Part shown: positions 53,881 through 63,350 of the stretch, piece by piece
Position numbering within the stretch: position 1 is the stretch's first letter
How the letters are laid out: each line of letters starts with the position of its first letter
Assembly (NCBI RefSeq): GCF_004153455.1
Contig: NZ_SDQE01000001.1
Span: forward strand, 310,001 to 374,000
Source: Allopusillimonas ginsengisoli
GTDB lineage: Bacteria; Pseudomonadota; Gammaproteobacteria; Burkholderiales; Burkholderiaceae_B
Length of the DNA stretch: 64,000 nt
Reading direction: 5' to 3'
The notes under the pieces: generated by a model
Told to the model about the DNA's origin: nothing
Databases searched by the model: none
The model's input: only the letters and a program-made list of their open reading frames with translations
Made by a program: the position numbers and the translations under genes

Positions 53881-55914
53881 TTATGCGGCGACGGCATTCA
53901 CCGCATCATTCAGCGTATCGGCATCCTCGACGGTTTCACCATCTTCGTCTGCCGCCATGTCCTGCGAGGCTGCCACCCGGAAGATGGCGGGCATCCATCC
54001 CATACCGGCCACCAGCCGTTCGGCTTCGCTGGCAATATCGGCCTTTTTCAGCTTCGCCAGCCGCGACACCTGATCAGGCGCGAACTCGCCCACGGCATCC
54101 AGAATCACGGCCTTGGAAATGTGCTTGAAGTAGCCTTCGGCGGTCGGCTGCCACCATGCCGCCATGTCCAGCCCCACGGCCTGCGCGAGCTCCGCACCCG
54201 GTTGCTGTGCGGTAGCGCGGGGGGTGATGATGTCCACCGTTGCCGCCGCGCATACTGCCAGCAGCCGCACCAGTGCATCTTGCGGCGTTGCCAGCAAGAC
54301 GGTGAACAGGTCGGCGCTGTCCTGCGGCAAGCCTTCGCTCAAGACCTTTTGCAATTCTGCCAGCGCCACGGCGGCGGGAGATTCCGGCCAGTCCGGGGCC
54401 ATGCTTTCCAGCCGGTCTTGCACGGTCAAGCGTATTTCCAGTGGCAAGCCGTCGCGATGATAGCGATCACGCTGCAAAACCGTCTGCACCATGCCATGCA
54501 CCACAGCGGCCAGGGCAGCTTGTGGATTCCGGGCCAGTTCGATTTGCAGCGCAGCGGTGCGGTGGGCGCTCAAGCGCTGCGCCAGCCGGTCGGTCATGGA
54601 AGCGGCCTTGGGCTGTTCGTCATCCTCGCCTTCGCCGTTAACGTCATCCTCACCGCCGAAGCCTTGGCGCAGCCGCTCCAAAGTGCGCAGCGCCTTCGCT
54701 TCGGCTTCACGCATCAGACCGCGATACACCACAATTTCCCCTTGCCGATCAAGGGTAACAATGGCCCCTGCGGCGGCTTTCACGTTCGGGGCGTAATCCA
54801 GCAAGCGATCTTCCAGCGCCTGCAATTGTTCGCCCAAGCTGTCGCCCTGCTCCTGCAAGGCATCGGCTTTTTCCTCGTCATCATCGCTCAATGCCGCATC
54901 AATCGCTGCACCAGTGGCCTGCATCTTGGTTTCCAACCGCTCCATGCGCTCGGCCTCCCGCTTGGTGGGATTGCGCCGCTCACGTGGGGCTCGCTGGAAG
55001 GCTTGCAGGTCGGCATAGGTGGCAAAGGGCGTGGCATCCACCCAAGCCCACCCCTCCGCCTTCACTGTGGCCGCGTGGTCGTCCAGCTTTTGGCGCACCA
55101 GCGTTTCCAACAGTGCCGCGTCGGTGACATACACGCCACTATCGTCCTGCGCGAACAAATCACGACGAATGCCGCCGCCTGCGGCTTCGTAGGCGTCCAG
55201 TCCGACGAAGCGCACCAGCGCATGGCCTGCGTCAATTTCTCGCTCGGTCAACCGATCACGCAAGGCATGGGGGCTGCGCTGCCATTCGGGCGCGTCATAA
55301 AACGCGGCGTCTTGTGCCGCATGATCGTCTGTGATGGCAAGGGCCATCAACTGATCAAGGTTCACGGCATCGGCGCGGTAATCGGCCAGCAGGCGCGGCG
55401 AGACGTTCGCCAGTTTCAAGCGGCGCTGCACCACCAGCGGGGTGACGCTGAAATCCGCCGCAATGTCTTCAATGGGTCGGCCTTCCTTGACCAGTGCCGC
55501 AAACGCTTCAAACTGGTCTGCCGGGTGCATGGCCTCACGCTGCACGTTTTCGGTCAGGCTCACGGTGCGGGCGCTGGCGTCCGGCACCAGCAGGCATGGA
55601 ACCTCCCAATCCTTGGCGATGCGGCGCTTTTTCGCCAGCAGCTTGAGCGCCGCCAGCCTGCGGCCACCGGCCACGACCTCGTAATGCTCGCCATTGACGG
55701 CGGCGATGACGGTGAGGTTTTGCAGCAGCCCCACGCGGGCGATGCTTTCCGCCAGCGCATCAATCGACTGGCCTGCGGTCTTGGACTTGCGCACGTTGCG
55801 CTTTGAAACGCGAAGCTGCGACAGCGGTACGAGAATCAGGTTTTGCGCCGGGGCGGCGGCTTCGGGCGTAGCGGTGTCGATAGCTTGGGCTTCGGTGTGG
55901 TTGATCGCGTTCAT
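53881..55914 (-). CDS. parB: ParB/RepB/Spo0J-family protein
   Basis: A 677-residue ParB-like protein: N-terminal ParB/Srx domain (LILVPLSQLRVSKRNVRK, YEVVAGGRRLAALKLLAKK, SLTENVQREAMHPADQFEAF), an HTH (IEDIAADFSVTPLVVQRRLK) and a long acidic, helical C-terminus. It is twice the usual chromosomal length, as in ICE/plasmid homologues. AAGGAG precedes ATG 55914. It is far from parA, so pairing with it is unsure. Confidence 0.92.
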   Translation of the reverse strand: MNAINHTEAQAIDTATPEAAAPAQNLILVPLSQLRVSKRNVRKSKTAGQSIDALAESIARVGLLQNLTVIAAVNGEHYEVVAGGRRLAALKLLAKKRRIAKDWEVPCLLVPDASARTVSLTENVQREAMHPADQFEAFAALVKEGRPIEDIAADFSVTPLVVQRRLKLANVSPRLLADYRADAVNLDQLMALAITDDHAAQDAAFYDAPEWQRSPHALRDRLTEREIDAGHALVRFVGLDAYEAAGGGIRRDLFAQDDSGVYVTDAALLETLVRQKLDDHAATVKAEGWAWVDATPFATYADLQAFQRAPRERRNPTKREAERMERLETKMQATGAAIDAALSDDDEEKADALQEQGDSLGEQLQALEDRLLDYAPNVKAAAGAIVTLDRQGEIVVYRGLMREAEAKALRTLERLRQGFGGEDDVNGEGEDDEQPKAASMTDRLAQRLSAHRTAALQIELARNPQAALAAVVHGMVQTVLQRDRYHRDGLPLEIRLTVQDRLESMAPDWPESPAAVALAELQKVLSEGLPQDSADLFTVLLATPQDALVRLLAVCAAATVDIITPRATAQQPGAELAQAVGLDMAAWWQPTAEGYFKHISKAVILDAVGEFAPDQVSRLAKLKKADIASEAERLVAGMGWMPAIFRVAASQDMAADEDGETVEDADTLNDAVNAVAA

Positions 55915-55995
55915 GGTGAACACTCCTTGAGGTTTTGCATTGCAGCCATGAAAAGCGCGGCAAGGGTGGCTGCCTGCCCCTGCCGCGTAGGGGAA

Positions 55996-56820
55996 TCAGG
56001 CTTTCAACTGGCGCATACCCTCGGCCAACAGCCACAGGGAACGGTTCAGGCGAATGTCGGAATCAATGCCCTGCACCGCTCGGGTGCTTTGGCGGCGACC
56101 GTTGGCGCTGCGGCCACGCAAACCGCCTTTGGTGAGGTTTTCTTGCAGGCGGTTGAAGGTCATCCACAGATCGGGGCGGCGGTCGTCATACCGGCGCGGC
56201 ATCAGAATCTGGCTTTCGGTGATAGGTGCAGGTTTGTCGGGGTCGTCGTACTTCAGGGCCAGTGCTGCGCGTGCGAGAACCTCGGCTTCTCCCGCGTCCA
56301 GCGTGATCGCCTGCATGGCTTCGCGGGATTCCTGTACCCGCTCGAAACCGTCTAGCACTTCATAAGCACCTTCGATGACCTGCCCGGTAATGTCGCCTTT
56401 ATGCGGGATGCGAACATCGGCGACGGTGTCGCCGCACACCAGCCCATTGGCGCAAACAAATCTGAACGCGCCCGCCAGCATCTGATAGCTGCTCGTGCCA
56501 TCGTGCGAGTTCAAAAGAATGATTTCATTGGCAATGCTGTCATTCACCTGATTGGCATGGCGCAGGCGAATCATGTGTTTGGTGTGTTCGCGCCGGTCTT
56601 CGTTACGTACCCGGGTCTGCGTCACCATGAAGGGTTCAAAACCTTCTTTCCGTAGCTCCGTCAGCACTGCCGCCGTGGGGATGTAGCTGTAGCGTTCTGA
56701 ACGGCTTTCGTGTGGAGCATCGGCATAGATGGACGGCACCACCGCCCTGATCTGATCGTCCGATAGTGGGCGGTCGCTGCGAAGCACGGGGGAATGGGGA
56801 GCGAAGCGGGATGCAAGCAT
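55996..56820 (-). CDS. DUF932 family protein
   Basis: A 274-residue phage/plasmid-like DUF932 protein (YSYIPTAAVLTELRKEGFEP, MLAGAFRFVCANGLVCGDT, RVQESREAMQAITLDAGEA). No biochemical role is established. It lies upstream of parB in Tn4371-like ICEs. Confidence 0.9.
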   Translation of the reverse strand: MLASRFAPHSPVLRSDRPLSDDQIRAVVPSIYADAPHESRSERYSYIPTAAVLTELRKEGFEPFMVTQTRVRNEDRREHTKHMIRLRHANQVNDSIANEIILLNSHDGTSSYQMLAGAFRFVCANGLVCGDTVADVRIPHKGDITGQVIEGAYEVLDGFERVQESREAMQAITLDAGEAEVLARAALALKYDDPDKPAPITESQILMPRRYDDRRPDLWMTFNRLQENLTKGGLRGRSANGRRQSTRAVQGIDSDIRLNRSLWLLAEGMRQLKA

Positions 56821-57527
56821 GGGATTTCTCCTGACAAAGAAAGGGTTTGCTGTTCACCGCACACCGGATTCCAAGATTCGGAAGCCCAACGCTTTTGAGC
56901 TGTTGTTGTGCGGTCGGCACGAAGAACCCGGTTGGCCTCGTTGCCACCGTCTTTCCTGAGTTCGTCGCCCGCGACGGTCAGGAGCCCACGAACGGGGGCC
57001 GTCAAGGAAAGAAGCGTCAGGAGGGTGCGGCCCGCAGGCGCAGCCGAGGACACGGCCTGGCGCGCCTTGACGGCACGCGGCCACGGGCTACAGTCGCGGA
57101 CAAGGTGATGAAGTCAGGAAAGATGGTTGAGCAGGCAACGGCCAGGTCTTTGGTGTCGCCCGCAGGCAAGCGAAGCGCGCAGGCCCGAAGCGGGGAAGCC
57201 GGGCCGTAGGCGTCAGGGATGTGGAAGGCTGGCGATAGGCAGTCCCGTCAGGGATGAGCGGGAGCGAACCTGGAGCAGCGTGGTGCGCGAAGCGCAGACG
57301 CTATGGTTTGATTAGGTGATGAACTTCAACAGCGACAACACCGCCCTGTTCATTTTTGATACATTCTTGAGGGGCGCCACTGCCTTTCGTGGCAAGAGAC
57401 GACAAGAAGTGGCAATGCTGGTCGGGCACATATTGCCATCCAGTCATTCGTTCGGCTGTAGCCTACACCATGTTCCCCAGATAGCTGCCGTAAAAACCAC
57501 CTTTCTCACACCAAAGGAATATCTAGA
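56821..57527. other. 707-bp region without a supported gene
   Basis: GC-rich to about 57300, then AT-richer toward the defence operon, whose promoter should lie here. Small open frames overlap or lack family-like sequence. I see no clear signal beyond GTCAGGGATG twice (57210 and 57249). Confidence 0.4.
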
Positions 57528-57869
57528 ATGGATTTCATTACTACCGGAGTCATCGCAAGCACGATTTACGACGTATTGAAACGCGGCGCTCAATTAAGCG
57601 GCGATATTCTAAAGAGTCGTTTAGGTAGCTGGATTAAAGACGAGGTGGTTGCTGATGCTTTGGCCACCGAACTTGCGAAACTCAATATCAACGACGAGTT
57701 AAGTGAGCTAGCCATTAATCGCCGCCTAGAAAATTCCTCGCAATTACTCACCCTACTTCAAGAAATCAACGCAAAGGCTGCCATAGCTACGCCATCCACA
57801 ATCAATACCGTCACTCAAACTCACAACGGCAGTGGCGACAATGTAGCAGGCAACAAAATCACCCAGTGA
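57528..57869 (+). CDS. Small partner of a TPR-GreAB-C-PIN defence-like pair (GapS6a-like?)
   Basis: A 113-residue protein of helical character (GVIASTIYDVLKRGAQLSGD, DELSELAINRRLENSSQLLT) that ends in THNGSGDNVAGNKI. The large downstream protein begins with THTGVGDNVAGDKI-like sequence, so the tag is shared across the pair. AAGGA lies 9 nt before ATG 57528, and the next gene starts 22 bp after the stop. I know no function. The arrangement recalls the two-gene antiphage system named GAPS6, from memory and unverified. Confidence 0.8.
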   Translation: MDFITTGVIASTIYDVLKRGAQLSGDILKSRLGSWIKDEVVADALATELAKLNINDELSELAINRRLENSSQLLTLLQEINAKAAIATPSTINTVTQTHNGSGDNVAGNKITQ

Positions 57870-57891
57870 TCAATAATCAGGAACCGCATAC

Positions 57892-60800
57892 GTGAGCACA
57901 ATTGAGCAGAGCCACACCGGTGTTGGTGATAACGTGGCTGGCGATAAGATCATGGTCCAGATCAAATCGCTGGCTCCGGCTGATCTGATTCCTCCAATGG
58001 ATTTGGTGCTCGAAAGCCTTCGAAAAAAGGATAATGCTACGGCCAAAACCCAGATGGTCATGCTCAAAGCCATGGCCCAGCGAGACCCTGAAGCTGCCGC
58101 CTTGGTAGAGGTCATTTCAATCTATAGCGGACTGGTTGAAGCTCAAGATCACGATGACGCCTGGAAAACCGTTGCGAAGATCATCTCGACCGCAAGCAAT
58201 CATGTGGTTAAGGACATGTGCTTAGCGGCGCTCCTGAAGTTGTCAAGTGGTACTGATCGCGAACAGGCGGCGAGAGACCTTTTTGAAGGAAAATCGCCTC
58301 CCGGACCGTACTCCCAAGAGACGTATCTACGTTTGTACGCAGACAAGGAGTACCTGGAGGCAGCGGGAAAAGGAAACCCCACAGAGGCAGAACTGACTGG
58401 GATCGTTGAGGGTGCCGCCCGACTGCAACTAACAGATCTGATGCTGCGAATGGCCAAGCACTTGGATACGTGGTTTCCCTCCTACAACTCCAAGGTGCTT
58501 CTTACCATCGCAACAGGCATGAAGTTCAACCCTGATCTTGCTAAATGTCACTTTTGGTTGAACCGGCCCGCAGTGAAGGAAGGGCTGGACGATCTGGCTG
58601 ACCACACTGCTCAGCTATTCGAGCAATCGGAAGGCACCGATATACGCGTCCAGGAACTGGCCTGCTCCATTTTCAACGCTTATCAGGGCTACGCACCACT
58701 CAGCTTATTCAAAACGCTGAAAAAGCACCTTCCGAATCTTGATCCCACTCGATCTGCTTCTATTGCGATGTGCAAGGCTGCTTTAGGTGACGAGACCGCG
58801 CTGAACGAATCACAGAGGGAGCTGAAAGCGGCAACTGAAAATCCTCAAAAGCGCACTGCCTGGTGCAACCAGTTCCTTGCAGCGAATAGTCACCCAATCA
58901 GCGACATAATGCCCTTCCTTCGACTGGCAACACCACCCGAGCTCGAAGAATGGGTGGGTCGTGAGCATATACTAAATGACGCCTCTGAAATGGAGGAAGC
59001 TTACGTTCGACTGTTAGTCCACGCCCTTAAGCACGATGAAGATAACCATAGTGCACGGCAGAGACAGGAATTGGCCCAGCACGCGGATCGTTTCATTTCG
59101 CGATGGGGGAACGACATAACGACCTTGATGCCGGAAGTGGTATTTGAATTGGCAGAAAAGCTATCCGCCAGCAAACTACCTAATAAGGCAATCGAGTTCA
59201 CCTCCCGTCTCATACCCGATGACACGTTATGGCCGTCTCAGTTCGTCGTAGCCTATCTGAGATGCTTACTTGAAGCGGAGCAGTACGAAACATTCGAGAA
59301 GGTGATCGACAAAATCAAAGATGCAGAAAAGTCTGTAATGATCTTAAACCTCAGTGCGATGAAAGCCGAGCGAATGGGGGATATCACATCTGCACTGAAA
59401 TTTAGTGATCTCATGGTCGAGTATGCACCTGATATGGCATATGCATGGTATCAGGGCTGCCACCTTCGAGCGCGCCATCAGAGTTTAGCCGAGCAACAGC
59501 TTTTTCATCAGAGGATACCTGATGCTGTGCTGCAATCTCCGATTCCCGAGGTCATGGCCATTCTTGGGTTTCTTACCCGAGCCGGGAACTTCAAACGCGT
59601 AGAGCCGCTGTGGGTGGATTGGTTCATCCAATCCCCCAGAGACCGAGCCGTCGACTTGGTAAATTTCCACTTTGGCACAGGCCTCATGACCGACTTAGAC
59701 TTAGATGTCTCGGCTACATTAGAGCAGTGCGCAGTTGCCATTGAGTATGAGCAGGAAGGAAATATTCAGACTCGGCTGATCGTTGAGGACGACCAAAACT
59801 CCGGTGAATACACATTGAGGTCCTCCAGCCACTTGGGGAGGCTGCTGCAAGATCTGCCGAAAGGCGAAAGCGCCAATTTGGGAATGGCTACTTACAGGGT
59901 GATAGACCGCCTGCCCCCTTACGTGGGGTGTTTACGTCTTGCATTAAGACTGCGACATATCCACAACGATGGCAGCGATTGCTTCGTCATGATGCAGATG
60001 CCATCTGACCCTGCTGAGTTAGTACCCTATTTAGAGAAAAAACTCGGCCAAAATTCAGATGCTGAGCGTCGCAAGCAACTGGAAGAGGTTGATGCCTTAC
60101 CGTTATATATTCGTGGTCATGCGCTCTATCCAAACGATGCTTTTAAAAGCGCTTTGAATTGCTGGCCTGACGTCCGGATTCCCAAATCACCCCTATGGAA
60201 TCAAGGTGAGGCTAGCCCTAATGCCATTGTGCTTGACGCTTACGGCATTGGCTACTTAGCAACTACAAACCTAGTCCGCGCAGTACTAGATGCTGGCATT
60301 TCATTTATTTTATCCGCAGCCACCAAAGAGAAGCTGACACAGTTCATCAATGAGATCTCCGATGAAAAGTTCATGCTCTTAGGTGTGACGGATAGTGGAA
60401 GACTTGTTCGAACCACGGCATCGGATATTCGCGAAAATAGCGCACACATAGTAGAGACGCTGCAATTAGTGCTGGACAATTCATCTGTAGCCTATCCGAT
60501 GGCTCATGATGCAAATCTTGAGGTTTTTTCAATCAAGGAAGGGATAGACGCTACCGTCTACGATGCCATTCAGCTTTCCATGGCCAATAACATTCCTTGG
60601 TTTTGTATGGATGGGGCTTTTTCTGCTTTACACCACGCCAACAAGAGTCCTACGGCAAATGTAGCCGCTATAGTTCTTCGGGCTGTGTCAAAAGAAGAGT
60701 TCGACTTTGAGAGTCTGCGACACGGCTTTTTACTTTACTCTGTTGGCGCCCTTCCACTGGCATTCACTGCCCAAAATCTCCATTCGCTAGCACAAACACC

Positions 60801-61206
60801 AAATCCGTTGGCTAGTTTCATTCTGTTCCAACTGATAAAAAATCACGGTCGCCAAATTTTTTCAGATGAAGGGGAATCCGAGCTGTTGCTCCATTTGATT
60901 TTTGTTCATCTGTCCAGTCGCTATACCTTTGGCGGAGATCTCAGAACTCTATGGCCACGCTACACACCTTGGCAGATTTTCACCGATCATGTATTTAATC
61001 ACGGACTCAGCCTATATCTCTCATTTGGCAAGGGCTACACGGAACTTCGACTAGCAAAGGTTATGAAGTACATGCTCTTCAGAACAGGGACGCACCACGC
61101 CCTTTGGGAGCATATTTGTCGAAAATTTTTAAGCTTTGCTGAAGGGCATTTCATGTCTTTAAAAATTATCGCTGAATATTTTCAATCATTTGAATCCGAA
61201 CCATGA
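57892..61206 (+). CDS. TPR / GreAB-C-like / PIN-like multidomain protein (GapS6b-like?)
   Basis: This 1104-residue protein starts at GTG 57892 after CAGGAA. Residues 8-20 carry the GDNVAGDKI tag. Residues 40 to about 600 are helical repeats of TPR type. Residues 618-677 resemble the C-terminal domain of GreA/GreB (SSHLGRLLQDLPKGESANLG, then YRVIDR). Residues 775-920 fit a PIN nuclease, with acidic candidates D782 (VLDAYGIGYL), D891 (VYDAIQLSMANN) and D907 (CMDGAFSAL). About 200 further helical residues follow. A GreAB-C domain suggests contact with RNA polymerase and PIN suggests RNA cleavage, so an infection-triggered RNase is a reasonable model. GC is below that of the ICE backbone. Confidence 0.85.
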   Translation: MSTIEQSHTGVGDNVAGDKIMVQIKSLAPADLIPPMDLVLESLRKKDNATAKTQMVMLKAMAQRDPEAAALVEVISIYSGLVEAQDHDDAWKTVAKIISTASNHVVKDMCLAALLKLSSGTDREQAARDLFEGKSPPGPYSQETYLRLYADKEYLEAAGKGNPTEAELTGIVEGAARLQLTDLMLRMAKHLDTWFPSYNSKVLLTIATGMKFNPDLAKCHFWLNRPAVKEGLDDLADHTAQLFEQSEGTDIRVQELACSIFNAYQGYAPLSLFKTLKKHLPNLDPTRSASIAMCKAALGDETALNESQRELKAATENPQKRTAWCNQFLAANSHPISDIMPFLRLATPPELEEWVGREHILNDASEMEEAYVRLLVHALKHDEDNHSARQRQELAQHADRFISRWGNDITTLMPEVVFELAEKLSASKLPNKAIEFTSRLIPDDTLWPSQFVVAYLRCLLEAEQYETFEKVIDKIKDAEKSVMILNLSAMKAERMGDITSALKFSDLMVEYAPDMAYAWYQGCHLRARHQSLAEQQLFHQRIPDAVLQSPIPEVMAILGFLTRAGNFKRVEPLWVDWFIQSPRDRAVDLVNFHFGTGLMTDLDLDVSATLEQCAVAIEYEQEGNIQTRLIVEDDQNSGEYTLRSSSHLGRLLQDLPKGESANLGMATYRVIDRLPPYVGCLRLALRLRHIHNDGSDCFVMMQMPSDPAELVPYLEKKLGQNSDAERRKQLEEVDALPLYIRGHALYPNDAFKSALNCWPDVRIPKSPLWNQGEASPNAIVLDAYGIGYLATTNLVRAVLDAGISFILSAATKEKLTQFINEISDEKFMLLGVTDSGRLVRTTASDIRENSAHIVETLQLVLDNSSVAYPMAHDANLEVFSIKEGIDATVYDAIQLSMANNIPWFCMDGAFSALHHANKSPTANVAAIVLRAVSKEEFDFESLRHGFLLYSVGALPLAFTAQNLHSLAQTPNPLASFILFQLIKNHGRQIFSDEGESELLLHLIFVHLSSRYTFGGDLRTLWPRYTPWQIFTDHVFNHGLSLYLSFGKGYTELRLAKVMKYMLFRTGTHHALWEHICRKFLSFAEGHFMSLKIIAEYFQSFESEP

Positions 61207-61504
61207 AAAAATCTGCACACACTGTTTGTTTTTAGCAAACGTAACGCGCAGACCCGACTCAACCAGACGGACCGAAGGTGTCATGCCGGATAACCATGAC
61301 TTGAAGCACGGGCGGGCGCATCCCCGCGAACGCGACTGCTCCTGGCTCCAGGCCTATCGGTGAGACGACATACCCCGAGGCCACCCCACACACCCGCCTA
61401 CGCTCAACTACGCCCACACAAGTTTCCCCAATAACAAACCCCGGCAACAATTTCCCCATGCTGGTTCGGTTGCATTGTGGCACCGACAACACAGGGAGAA
61501 CGCC

Positions 61505-61708
61505 GTGAGCAATCCAAGCCGATGGGTACTCGTCAAGCGGTTTGCCGAAGTCACTGGCTACAGCGAGAACGCGGTGCGCCACAAGGTTAAAGGCGGAATT
61601 TGGCTGGAAGGTCGCATCTGGCGCAAAGCGCCGGATGGCCGTATCTTTTTGAACCTTGCAGAGTTCGAACGATGGGTGGAAAGCACAGCGCACGCCAGAT
61701 CCTTCTGA
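61505..61708 (+). CDS. xis: Excisionase-like protein
   Basis: A 67-residue protein with a winged-HTH excisionase pattern (WVLVKRFAEVTGYSENAVRH, GRIWRKAPDGRIFLNLAEFE). Start GTG 61505 follows AGGGAGA. It should bend DNA at the att sites and steer the nearby integrase toward excision. Confidence 0.85.
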   Translation: MSNPSRWVLVKRFAEVTGYSENAVRHKVKGGIWLEGRIWRKAPDGRIFLNLAEFERWVESTAHARSF

Positions 61709-61758
61709 GTGACGTTTAGAAGGCATAAGCATCCGTCACCTGTTGGGAATGGCAATTC

Positions 61759-61787
61759 TTGCAATACGACCAATGGTCGTATATAAT
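61759..61787 (+). promoter_or_regulatory. Promoter with palindromic operator in its spacer
   Basis: TTGCAA (-35, 61759-61764) and TATAAT (-10, 61782-61787) are separated by exactly 17 bp. Those 17 bp are the palindrome TACGACC-AAT-GGTCGTA (61765-61781). A bound repressor would fully block the polymerase. It precedes the XRE gene and the integrase. Confidence 0.8.
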
Positions 61788-61831
61788 TCGGGGATTAGCT
61801 GCAAACGCGCAGGTTTCCACCATTCTTGTCT

Positions 61832-62056
61832 ATGTCTGAATCGACGAAGCAGCAAAGCCCGCCGGTCGCCACCATTCGTGATGCCCGCATCGTAGCTGGC
61901 CTTACTCAAACGGAAGCCGCGCAAATTGTGCGGGTATCGCTGCGCGCATGGCAGCGTTGGGAGGCGGGCGACCGTTCCATGCCTCCCGGTCTTTTCGAGC
62001 TTTTCATGCTCAAGACCGGCCAATGGCCCTTGAACGAGCAAACGAAGGCGGAGTAA
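61832..62056 (+). CDS. XRE/Cro-type repressor
   Basis: A 74-residue HTH protein (IRDARIVAGLTQTEAAQIVR, LRAWQRWEAGDRSMP). It starts at ATG 61832, 45 bp after a promoter with a palindromic spacer that is its likely operator, and lies 23 bp before int. Autoregulated control of integrase expression is the simplest reading. Confidence 0.87.
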   Translation: MSESTKQQSPPVATIRDARIVAGLTQTEAAQIVRVSLRAWQRWEAGDRSMPPGLFELFMLKTGQWPLNEQTKAE

Positions 62057-62079
62057 GCATAAGCAGCAGGAGCATCGTG

Positions 62080-63345
62080 ATGGCAGTCGAAGCAGTAGCG
62101 AAGACCGGCTTCCCCGGCATCTGGATACACGGCAAATCGATCCGCGTGGACTTCATGCACCAGGGCGTGCGCCATCGGCATACGCTTGGACTTGACCCCA
62201 CCAAAGCAAACCTCAAGCACGCCGCGCGTCTGCGCAGTGCGGCTCTGTATGCGTTGCGCACCGGCACCTACAACGAAGCAGAAATGTTTCCGCACACGCG
62301 CCCAGCGGAAAGCACTGCCCAAACCAGCAAGCGCCTGGTCGACCTGTGCGACCGCTACAAGCCGCTCAAGGCGGTCGACATCACACCGGAAACACAGTCA
62401 CGCTACGAGAACGCGCTAAACGTCTGCCTGGAGACGATCGGCCGCGACCGCCAAGTCGACGCGCTCAAGCCCGCCGACATCCAGCAGTTGCGAGTCGATC
62501 TGATCGCCACCCGCGCGGTCTCTACCGTCAACCACTACCTCGCAACCTTCTCCGGCTTCCTGTACTGGTGCGAAGACAACGGATACTGCAAGGATCTGGC
62601 CAAGCATTGCACCCGCTTCACCAAAAGCCACAAAGACCCCGACCCGTTGAGCTTCGAGGAGTATCAGTTGCTCATTGATAAAGGCTGCATACACCCGATT
62701 GACCGGGCGGCAGTCACGTTGGCGGTCTATACCGGACTACGCCCCGGCGAACTGCTGGCATTGGCTTTGGAGGACGTGGCCACCGACCTGAGCAAGATTA
62801 CGGTACGCCGGTCAGTGACCCAATCCATGACGTTCAAGGTTCCCAAGACAAACAAGGAACGCACCGTCTTGCTGTTCCCGCCCGCCCGTGAGGCACTGCG
62901 GGTGCTTATCGAGGACGCCAAACATCGCAAGCCCGCTGATCTGCAAGTCTGGCTAAACCGCCATGAATCGCGTACCGACCGCGTGCGCGTTCTCCTGTCG
63001 CCCAAAACTCAAGCACGCAGGAAGGAAGTCAACGAATTCTTTGTGCCCAGCGCCTGGAATACCAAATGGAGCAACCTGGTCCGACGGGCGGAGATTCGCC
63101 CACGCCCACCCTATCAGACGCGGCACACCTACGCATGCTGGAATCTGACGGCTCGCGGAAACTTGGCCTTTATCGCCAATCAGATGGGCCACAATGATTA
63201 CTCCATGCTCGTGCAAGTGTACGCGCGCTGGATAGATTCAGAGTCTCCCAGCGAGCTGGAACGTATCTGGGAGAGCATGCAAAACATGCGTCAAATTGTC
63301 CCAAATTTGTCCCAAGAAAACCGCGAAGAAACAGTAACTATTTGA
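62080..63345 (+). CDS. int: ICE tyrosine recombinase (integrase)
   Basis: A 421-residue integrase from ATG 62080 (GCAGGAG upstream). It has a DUF3596-type arm-binding domain ([20 protein letters not shown]), a core-binding domain and a catalytic domain with R221 (TGLRPGEL), R348/H349 (YQTRHTYAC), H371 (MGHNDY) and nucleophile Y381 (VYARW). The first His of box II is Tyr, as in related integrases. The right direct repeat lies inside its last codons, so the final residues depend on integration state. The stop is 5 bp before mutS. Confidence 0.93.
   Translation: MAVEAVAKTGFPGIWIHGKSIRVDFMHQGVRHRHTLGLDPTKANLKHAARLRSAALYALRTGTYNEAEMFPHTRPAESTAQTSKRLVDLCDRYKPLKAVDITPETQSRYENALNVCLETIGRDRQVDALKPADIQQLRVDLIATRAVSTVNHYLATFSGFLYWCEDNGYCKDLAKHCTRFTKSHKDPDPLSFEEYQLLIDKGCIHPIDRAAVTLAVYTGLRPGELLALALEDVATDLSKITVRRSVTQSMTFKVPKTNKERTVLLFPPAREALRVLIEDAKHRKPADLQVWLNRHESRTDRVRVLLSPKTQARRKEVNEFFVPSAWNTKWSNLVRRAEIRPRPPYQTRHTYACWNLTARGNLAFIANQMGHNDYSMLVQVYARWIDSESPSELERIWESMQNMRQIVPNLSQENREETVTI
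63294..63318. repeat. Right 25-bp direct repeat, putative attR core
   Basis: Identical to 966-990 and in frame within the int 3' end (codons for IVPNLSQE). The DNA from 63319 on is probably host sequence ahead of mutS. Confidence 0.8.
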
Positions 63346-63350
63346 TTTGT

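Larger units (their letters stand above)
966..63318. mobile_element. Tn4371-family-like ICE bounded by 25-bp direct repeats
   Basis: A perfect 25-bp direct repeat at 966-990 and 63294-63318 brackets an integrase, Xis, ParA/ParB/RepA, a relaxase, a coupling protein and a full Trb type IV secretion set, so the block has everything needed for excision, transfer and maintenance. The backbone order matches what I know of Tn4371-like ICEs, in reverse orientation here. Cargo sits near the left end (Abi, sulfide cassette), between traG/eexN and the relaxase (respiratory module), and between DUF932 and xis (TPR-GreAB-C-PIN operon). The ends are inferred from the repeat and from mutS beginning 32 bp to its right; no empty site is available for comparison. 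Confidence 0.85.

Noticed and set aside
54121-55806. Long plus-strand frame opposite parB
   Set aside because: It mirrors parB codon by codon; the sense-strand protein has clear ParB motifs, so this is an antisense artefact of GC bias.
57316-57579. Small plus-strand frame before the defence operon
   Set aside because: Overlaps the tagged small gene by 50 bp and has no family-like features.
63294-63318. tRNA-gene target for the ICE
   Set aside because: The repeat has no tRNA-like arms or CCA end; the neighbouring host gene is mutS.
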